Shown: positions 13,672 through 16,844 of the stretch, piece after piece
How the letters are laid out: every line of letters begins with the position of its first letter
How positions within the stretch are numbered: position 1 is the stretch's first letter
Origin: JBAZJI01 sp964596325
Lineage (GTDB): Bacteria > Patescibacteriota > Minisyncoccia > Minisyncoccales > JAGOPM01
Direction of reading: 5' to 3'
DNA: 16,844 nucleotides
NCBI GenBank assembly: GCA_964596325.1
Contig: CAZQSQ010000016.1
Span: forward strand, 1-16,844
Notes under the pieces: generated by a model
Databases searched by the model: none
The model's input: the letters and a program-made list of their open reading frames with translations, nothing else
What the model was told of the DNA's origin: nothing
Translations under genes and position numbers: made by a program

Positions 13672-14301
13672 ATGAACAATGAGTATTGGGATAAAAAGCA
13701 TAAGGAAAAGTATTCCAAGGAAAAATGGGCTGGAACTCCCAGCAAATTTGCAGCCTTTGCAATTGATTATTTCCCAAAGGAAGGGAGAATTTTGGAGCTA
13801 GGCACAGGTCAGGGCGGGGATGCAATGTTTTTCGATCGGCAAGGATACGAGGTCATTGCCACAGATTTTTCAGATGAGGCTATTAAAAATGCCAAAGACC
13901 GGGCACCGGCGATTAGATTCATGAAAATGGATATGGCGCAAGTTTTCCGCTCTTGGGATTTTGATTTTGACATAGTCTATTCGCATATGGCTTTGCATTA
14001 TTTTGATGCAGAGACGACTAAGAAAATATTTGAAGAAATCCATCGCGTTTTGAGAAAAGATGGGATTTTGGCCCTTATTGTAAATACAGTCGATGATCCC
14101 GAGAAGGATTTGCCTGGTTATAGCGAATTGGAACCTGGTTTTTATAAATCGTCGGACGGTATTACCAAGAGGTATTTTTCTTTAGAGTCGGTTGTTGATT
14201 TCACCAAAGATTTATTCGAGCCAATTTTAGTTGATAATAAAGGCGAAACGTATAAGGATGAAACAAACACACTCATTAGGTTCATTGGGAAAAAGAAATA
14301 A
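13672..14301 (+). CDS. Class I SAM-dependent methyltransferase
   Basis: A 209-residue Rossmann-fold methyltransferase of the TehB/Methyltransf_11-like type. Motif I 'LELGTGQGGD' is at residues 41-50, the acidic end of beta-2 at 'VIATDFSDEAI', motif II/III at 'FMKMDMAQV', and 'FDIVYSHMALHYFDAET' with 'IHRVLRKDGILALIV' supply the later strands. The N-terminal 'YWDKKHKEKY' start is common in small-molecule methyltransferases. The substrate cannot be told from the sequence. It is transcribed from a promoter that overlaps the start of the gene and ends in a terminator whose stem includes the last base of the stop codon. It could be a resident metabolic gene rather than part of a defence unit. Confidence 0.88.
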   Translation: MNNEYWDKKHKEKYSKEKWAGTPSKFAAFAIDYFPKEGRILELGTGQGGDAMFFDRQGYEVIATDFSDEAIKNAKDRAPAIRFMKMDMAQVFRSWDFDFDIVYSHMALHYFDAETTKKIFEEIHRVLRKDGILALIVNTVDDPEKDLPGYSELEPGFYKSSDGITKRYFSLESVVDFTKDLFEPILVDNKGETYKDETNTLIRFIGKKK

Positions 14302-14322
14302 GCCCGCGAGAGCGGGCTTTTT
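14301..14322 (+). terminator. Rho-independent terminator after the SAM methyltransferase
   Basis: 7-bp stem AGCCCGC / GCGGGCT, GAGA loop, T run. The stem starts on the last base of the TAA stop. Arms and following bases match the terminator at 12793. Confidence 0.93.
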
Positions 14323-14330
14323 GTTGGGGA

Positions 14331-14358
14331 TTGCAAGGTTGGAATGGTGGGGTATGAT
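14331..14358 (+). promoter_or_regulatory. Candidate promoter upstream of DUF262
   Basis: TTGCAA, 16-nt spacer, TATGAT, in a sequence shared with the DUF3800 promoter. It would give a leader of about 125 nt. An alternative extended -10 (TGCTAACTA, 14475-14483) right before the ATG would give a leaderless message. Confidence 0.35.
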
Positions 14359-14440
14359 GTGGATATATTCTGTCAGAGAAAATGGTTTCAATTTTTTTTA
14401 AACAAAATCAAGAGTAAAGAATACGGATCAAGTAAAAAAG

Positions 14441-14456
14441 TTATTGGATTCAATAA
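14441..14456. promoter_or_regulatory. Inverted repeat upstream of DUF262, possible operator
   Basis: TTATTGGATTCAATAA has 6-bp arms TTATTG / CAATAA around GATT, inside an A-rich stretch 34 nt before the DUF262 start. It could be an operator for autoregulation; such a short A/T palindrome could also arise by chance. Confidence 0.3.
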
Positions 14457-14489
14457 AAAAATATACAAAAATATTGCTAACTAAAATAT

Positions 14490-15566
14490 ATGACCGATAT
14501 AAAAAATTATGAACACAGTGATGAGATAGAGTTGGAGGATATTCCTTCTGAAAAAGAAGACCTAGATATTGATAATGCGTCTTACGAAATTAAAACATAC
14601 GGAGCCGATCTTACTCTTGAAATTTTATCAAGAAAGTATGATTCGAAAGAGATCGTGGTTCCCGAATTTCAAAGAAGATATATTTGGCCTCCAAAAAAAT
14701 CAAGCAGACTAATTGAATCATTCTTGCTTGGATTGCCGGTGCCCCAAATATTTTTATATAGAGAAGAAGAAAGCCAAGATTTATTGGTAGTAGATGGGCA
14801 GCAGAGACTAAAAACGATAAATTATTTTATCAATGAAAAATTCGAGAATGGAGCAGATTTTTTCCTTAGAGGTGTTAAGTCTGAATGGGAGGGCAAAAAA
14901 TATTCAACACTAATCGAATCAGATAGAAGACGTTTGAATAATTATATCTTAAGGGCGACAATTTTTGAGCAGGTTGATCCCAATGATAATTCTAGTATTT
15001 TTGAGATTTTTGAAAGATTAAATACGGGTGGAATGCCACTAAATGAGCAAGAAATAAGAAGATGTGTCGTTAGAGGCCCAATAAATAAGTTCATTGACGA
15101 GCTGAATCAATACGAAAGTTGGAGAAAATTACTTAAAAAGGACACTCCTGATGCTCGAATGAAGGACTTGGAGATGATTTTAAGATTTTTTTCATTATGG
15201 CAGGGTTGGAGAAATTATAAAAAACCCATGAAAGATTTTATAACGGAGTTCATGATAAGCAAGAGAAACATTGATACGAATGAGCAAGATCATTATGAAA
15301 AAGTTTTTAAAAGTGTTGTAGACAAAATATACAGTGAGGTTGGAGTGGATGCTTTTAGGATAAAAGCCGGTATCAATATAGCCGTGCTCGATTCTATTAT
15401 GGTTGCCTTGGCCTTAACGGGTCCAGACAAAGTTTCAAAACTTGATATTAAGATTGCTGAACTTAAGAATGACTTGGCGTATTCTGACTCGGTATCAAAA
15501 TCAACCACTGATGTTGACAGGACGGAAAGCAGAATCAAACTGGCAATTCAAAGATTAACGAATTAG
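14490..15566 (+). CDS. DUF262 protein (GmrSD/SspE N-terminal type)
   Basis: A 358-residue protein with the DUF262 signature: 'VPEFQRRYIW' (57-66), 'LIESFLLGLPVPQIFLY', 'VVDGQQRLKTI' with DGQQR at 102-106, and 'FERLNTGGMPLNEQEIRR' (174-191). In characterised relatives (GmrS, SspE) this ParB/sulfiredoxin-like domain binds or hydrolyses nucleotides through DGQQR and controls DNA cleavage. The C-terminal third is helical. The HNH domain DUF1524, usually fused in GmrSD, is absent, so this protein probably is not itself the nuclease. The stop codon abuts the ATG of the HEPN-like gene with no gap, which indicates a two-gene unit. About 190 nt of A-rich non-coding sequence precedes the gene. Confidence 0.9.
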   Translation: MTDIKNYEHSDEIELEDIPSEKEDLDIDNASYEIKTYGADLTLEILSRKYDSKEIVVPEFQRRYIWPPKKSSRLIESFLLGLPVPQIFLYREEESQDLLVVDGQQRLKTINYFINEKFENGADFFLRGVKSEWEGKKYSTLIESDRRRLNNYILRATIFEQVDPNDNSSIFEIFERLNTGGMPLNEQEIRRCVVRGPINKFIDELNQYESWRKLLKKDTPDARMKDLEMILRFFSLWQGWRNYKKPMKDFITEFMISKRNIDTNEQDHYEKVFKSVVDKIYSEVGVDAFRIKAGINIAVLDSIMVALALTGPDKVSKLDIKIAELKNDLAYSDSVSKSTTDVDRTESRIKLAIQRLTN

Positions 15567-16031
15567 ATGAAGTCAAAGCAAGCCGAAAAGTTAATCAATG
15601 ATATTGATAAAGCCAAAAAAGATATCGAAAGCTTTCAAGTAGCTTCCGAATCAGAGAAATCATATTTGGCAAAGTTTTTAATTGTTTATATTTGTGGCAT
15701 TTATGAAGAGGTTATCGAAACAATTATTAATGAAAGGGCAAGTAAATGCAACGATAAAGAAATTAGTCATTTCATTGAAGAGTTAGTAGATAGATCTTTT
15801 AGAAATCCTGATATGGGAAACATTAAGGGCTTGTTGGGAAAATTTGATGATGGCTGGAAATTGGAGGTTGGGAAATTGCCTCACGATGCACAGACGGCAA
15901 TAGATAATATTGTTAATAATAAAAATTCTTTGGCACACGGCAATGAAATTACTTTAACATTAGAGGATACTATGAAATATTATACTGATTCGATGGTGGT
16001 GATAAATAAAATAGATGACATGTTATTATAA
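15567..16031 (+). CDS. HEPN-like protein with Lys in place of the motif Arg
   Basis: A 154-residue all-helical protein. The segment 'NNKNSLAHGNEI' near the C-terminus matches the HEPN RNase signature R-x4-6-H (often RNxxAHG), except that the Arg position is Lys119; His124 is kept. The helix around 'KFLIVYICGIYEEVIETIIN' fits the MAE_28990/RiboL-PSP group of HEPN proteins. HEPN toxins cut RNA with the paired Arg and His of a dimer, so Lys could weaken or alter catalysis. The gene starts on the base after the DUF262 stop codon, so translation is coupled. A toxin or effector role beside DUF262 is inference. Confidence 0.72.
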   Translation: MKSKQAEKLINDIDKAKKDIESFQVASESEKSYLAKFLIVYICGIYEEVIETIINERASKCNDKEISHFIEELVDRSFRNPDMGNIKGLLGKFDDGWKLEVGKLPHDAQTAIDNIVNNKNSLAHGNEITLTLEDTMKYYTDSMVVINKIDDMLL

Positions 16032-16042
16032 TGTGTGAGAAT

Positions 16043-16062
16043 AAGGGGTCAGGAGCCTTTTT
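16043..16062 (+). repeat. 20-nt direct repeat, right copy
   Basis: AAGGGGTCAGGAGCCTTTTT, 11 nt after the HEPN-like stop codon, 18/20 identical to 12753-12772. The two copies bracket DUF3800, the SAM methyltransferase and the DUF262-HEPN pair (about 3.3 kb). Confidence 0.75.
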
Positions 16063-16070
16063 CCGAAAAG

Positions 16071-16099
16071 TTGGAAAGAATTTGAAATAAAGCTATAAA
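16071..16099 (+). promoter_or_regulatory. Candidate promoter of the DUF5680 gene
   Basis: TTGGAA, 17-nt spacer, TATAAA, ending 3 nt before the ATG at 16103. The spacing is tight; transcription would have to start at or just after the ATG, so this call is weak. Confidence 0.3.
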
Positions 16100-16102
16100 A
16101 AT

Positions 16103-16573
16103 ATGATTGATAAAAAAGAGCTTTGCGAATTTTTGGTCAAGGCGAAAAAGGCCACTTACGCCGCCGGCGATACGGCTAAAAAGATTGTCGAGGCAGATAA
16201 ATCAACCTCTTTGTATTTTGAGGATGGAGGCTGGAAATACCACGATAATTATTTTGGCGGAGAGCCATTTGGCGGGAGGGAACTCGTTTTCTTTGACAGC
16301 AAGCCGGTTTATATCATGACTTATTATGGCTTTGTTGATGAGGCGGCTTGCGATGTTCTGCCGATTTATGGATTTTTGCAAAAAGCCCTTTCACTGATTC
16401 CGGGAGATTACCCTTTCCGCGGGCCAAAGCAATTTGTTGAAAATGATTTTGAATATATAAATAGCTTTGAAGGGGACATTGGCTGCTTCTCTGGAGAAGA
16501 AAAGATTCTCAAAGGCGGTCAGGTGGTTTTTAAGACTAAGTATTCTGGCGGGTTTGTAGATGTAAGAAAGTAA
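16103..16573 (+). CDS. Stand-alone DUF5680 domain protein
   Basis: A 156-residue soluble protein matching DUF5680 along its whole length: 'FLVKAKKATYAAGD' at the start, then 'SLYFEDGGWKYHDNYFGGEP', 'GGRELVFFDSKPVYIMTYYG' and 'LQKALSLIPGDYPFRGPKQF'. DUF5680 is often found as the C-terminal part of XRE-type regulators; here no helix-turn-helix precedes it. The domain function is unknown; a small-molecule or protein sensor is a guess. It is a single gene between the 20-nt repeat and a terminator. Its codon use looks more like the ribosomal region than like the HEPN gene. Confidence 0.8.
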   Translation: MIDKKELCEFLVKAKKATYAAGDTAKKIVEADKSTSLYFEDGGWKYHDNYFGGEPFGGRELVFFDSKPVYIMTYYGFVDEAACDVLPIYGFLQKALSLIPGDYPFRGPKQFVENDFEYINSFEGDIGCFSGEEKILKGGQVVFKTKYSGGFVDVRK

Positions 16574-16596
16574 TTGCATTTTATATTTATACCCAC

Positions 16597-16622
16597 AAAA
16601 ACCCTGAAGCAATCGGGTTTTT
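16597..16622 (+). terminator. Rho-independent terminator after DUF5680
   Basis: 8-bp stem AAAAACCC / GGGTTTTT with a 10-nt loop, 23 nt after the stop codon. Weaker than the other terminators, but the A and T flanks would also work on the opposite strand. Confidence 0.75.
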
Positions 16623-16648
16623 GAAAATTTTGGGAATTGCGCTAAGCT
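16621..16648 (+). promoter_or_regulatory. Candidate promoter of the butyrate kinase-like gene
   Basis: TTGAAA, 16-nt spacer, TAAGCT, starting in the terminator T run. The predicted start near 16655 is 3 nt before the ATG, again almost leaderless. Confidence 0.4.
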
Positions 16649-16657
16649 GAAAGGGCT

Positions 16658-16844
16658 ATGAAAATATTGGTTATTAATCCCGGGTCAACAACTACTAAAA
16701 TTGCGGTTTTTGAAGATAAGACCTTGGTTTTTGAGTTCAAAATAGATCATGCCAAAGATGCGGATTTTCAAGCTCGGTTTTCCAAGCCGGGCGATATTTT
16801 TGAGCAATTTGATTTTCGCCTTTCGGCCATTTCTCAAGTATTAG
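16658..16844 (+). CDS. buk: Butyrate kinase-like acetokinase-family enzyme, 3' partial
   Basis: The first 62 residues are visible before the window ends. 'MKILVINPGSTTTKIAVFED' is the first phosphate-binding segment of the acetate/butyrate kinase family (ASKHA fold); 'INPGSTTTKIAVF' followed by 'FEFKIDHAK' is closer to butyrate kinases than to acetate kinases, which typically read 'LNAGSSSLK'. The reaction would be acyl phosphate plus ADP to the fatty acid plus ATP, in the cytoplasm. Branched-chain acid kinases share this start, so the substrate is open. It lies outside the accessory island, after a terminator. Confidence 0.85.
   Translation, partial: MKILVINPGSTTTKIAVFEDKTLVFEFKIDHAKDADFQARFSKPGDIFEQFDFRLSAISQVL

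Larger units (their letters stand above)
8602..16596. other. Accessory island behind rpsI
   Basis: Between the ribosomal-operon terminator and the terminator before the butyrate kinase-like gene lie small transcription units of defence-type or unknown families: restriction-modification, Ntn hydrolase unit, DUF3800, SAM methyltransferase, DUF262-HEPN and DUF5680. Much of it is visibly richer in A and T than the ribosomal genes; the Ntn hydrolase and DUF5680 genes look closer to the flanks. No integrase, transposase or tRNA was found. Island status is inferred from content and composition. Confidence 0.6.

Noticed and set aside
8602..16657. Insertion sequence, integrase or tRNA attachment site in the island
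   Set aside because: No transposase or integrase motif, no terminal inverted repeats and no tRNA cloverleaf were recognised on either strand.

Overview
The window looks like chromosomal DNA from a Candidate Phyla Radiation (Patescibacteria) bacterium. This rests on several signs. Translation starts in the ribosomal operon carry no Shine-Dalgarno sequence. RpoA (228 aa) and L13 (120 aa) are short. There is a membrane protein of the type usually labelled 'baseplate J-like' in that group, and there are cell-surface proteins with CGDGxC modules. TGA is used as a stop (2250-2252, 12182-12184), so the code is standard and not the UGA=Gly code of Gracilibacteria. Phylum assignment is inference; no 16S rRNA is present.

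Left (1-4667): three envelope genes on the + strand. A large secreted or surface protein is cut by the window start and carries Cys-rich CGDGxC modules, an Fn3-like region and a Ser-Gly linker. A smaller signal-peptide protein has the same two beta-rich domains and appears to be a paralogue. A single-pass membrane protein follows. Strong hairpin terminators separate the first two genes from what follows.

Middle (4660-8601): an alpha-operon-type cluster, infA-rpmJ-rpsM-rpsK-rpsD-rpoA-rplQ-rplM-rpsI. It has a recognisable promoter (TTGACT-17-TACATT) and a rho-independent terminator. RpoA ends at its N-terminal domain; there is no alpha-CTD and no room for one. S4 and L36 keep their zinc cysteines.

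Right (8602-16622): an accessory island directly behind rpsI. It holds (1) a two-gene restriction-modification unit, a DpnA-type beta-class adenine methyltransferase overlapping a MutH/Sau3AI-fold endonuclease, probably GATC-specific; (2) a compact four-gene unit of a DUF6941-like protein, a coiled-coil membrane protein, a proteasome-like Ntn hydrolase with Ser instead of Thr at the nucleophile position, and a Cys-rich MuF-like protein; (3) a DUF3800 protein; (4) a class I SAM methyltransferase; (5) an abutting DUF262 (GmrSD/SspE-type) and HEPN-like pair; and (6) a stand-alone DUF5680 protein. The window ends inside a butyrate kinase-like gene. A 20-nt direct repeat brackets items 3-5, and a repeated terminator-plus-promoter module sits before DUF3800 and before DUF262. 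Several promoters lie so close to the start codon that the mRNAs should be leaderless or nearly so. The Ser-Ntn hydrolase unit is the best candidate for an undescribed system.
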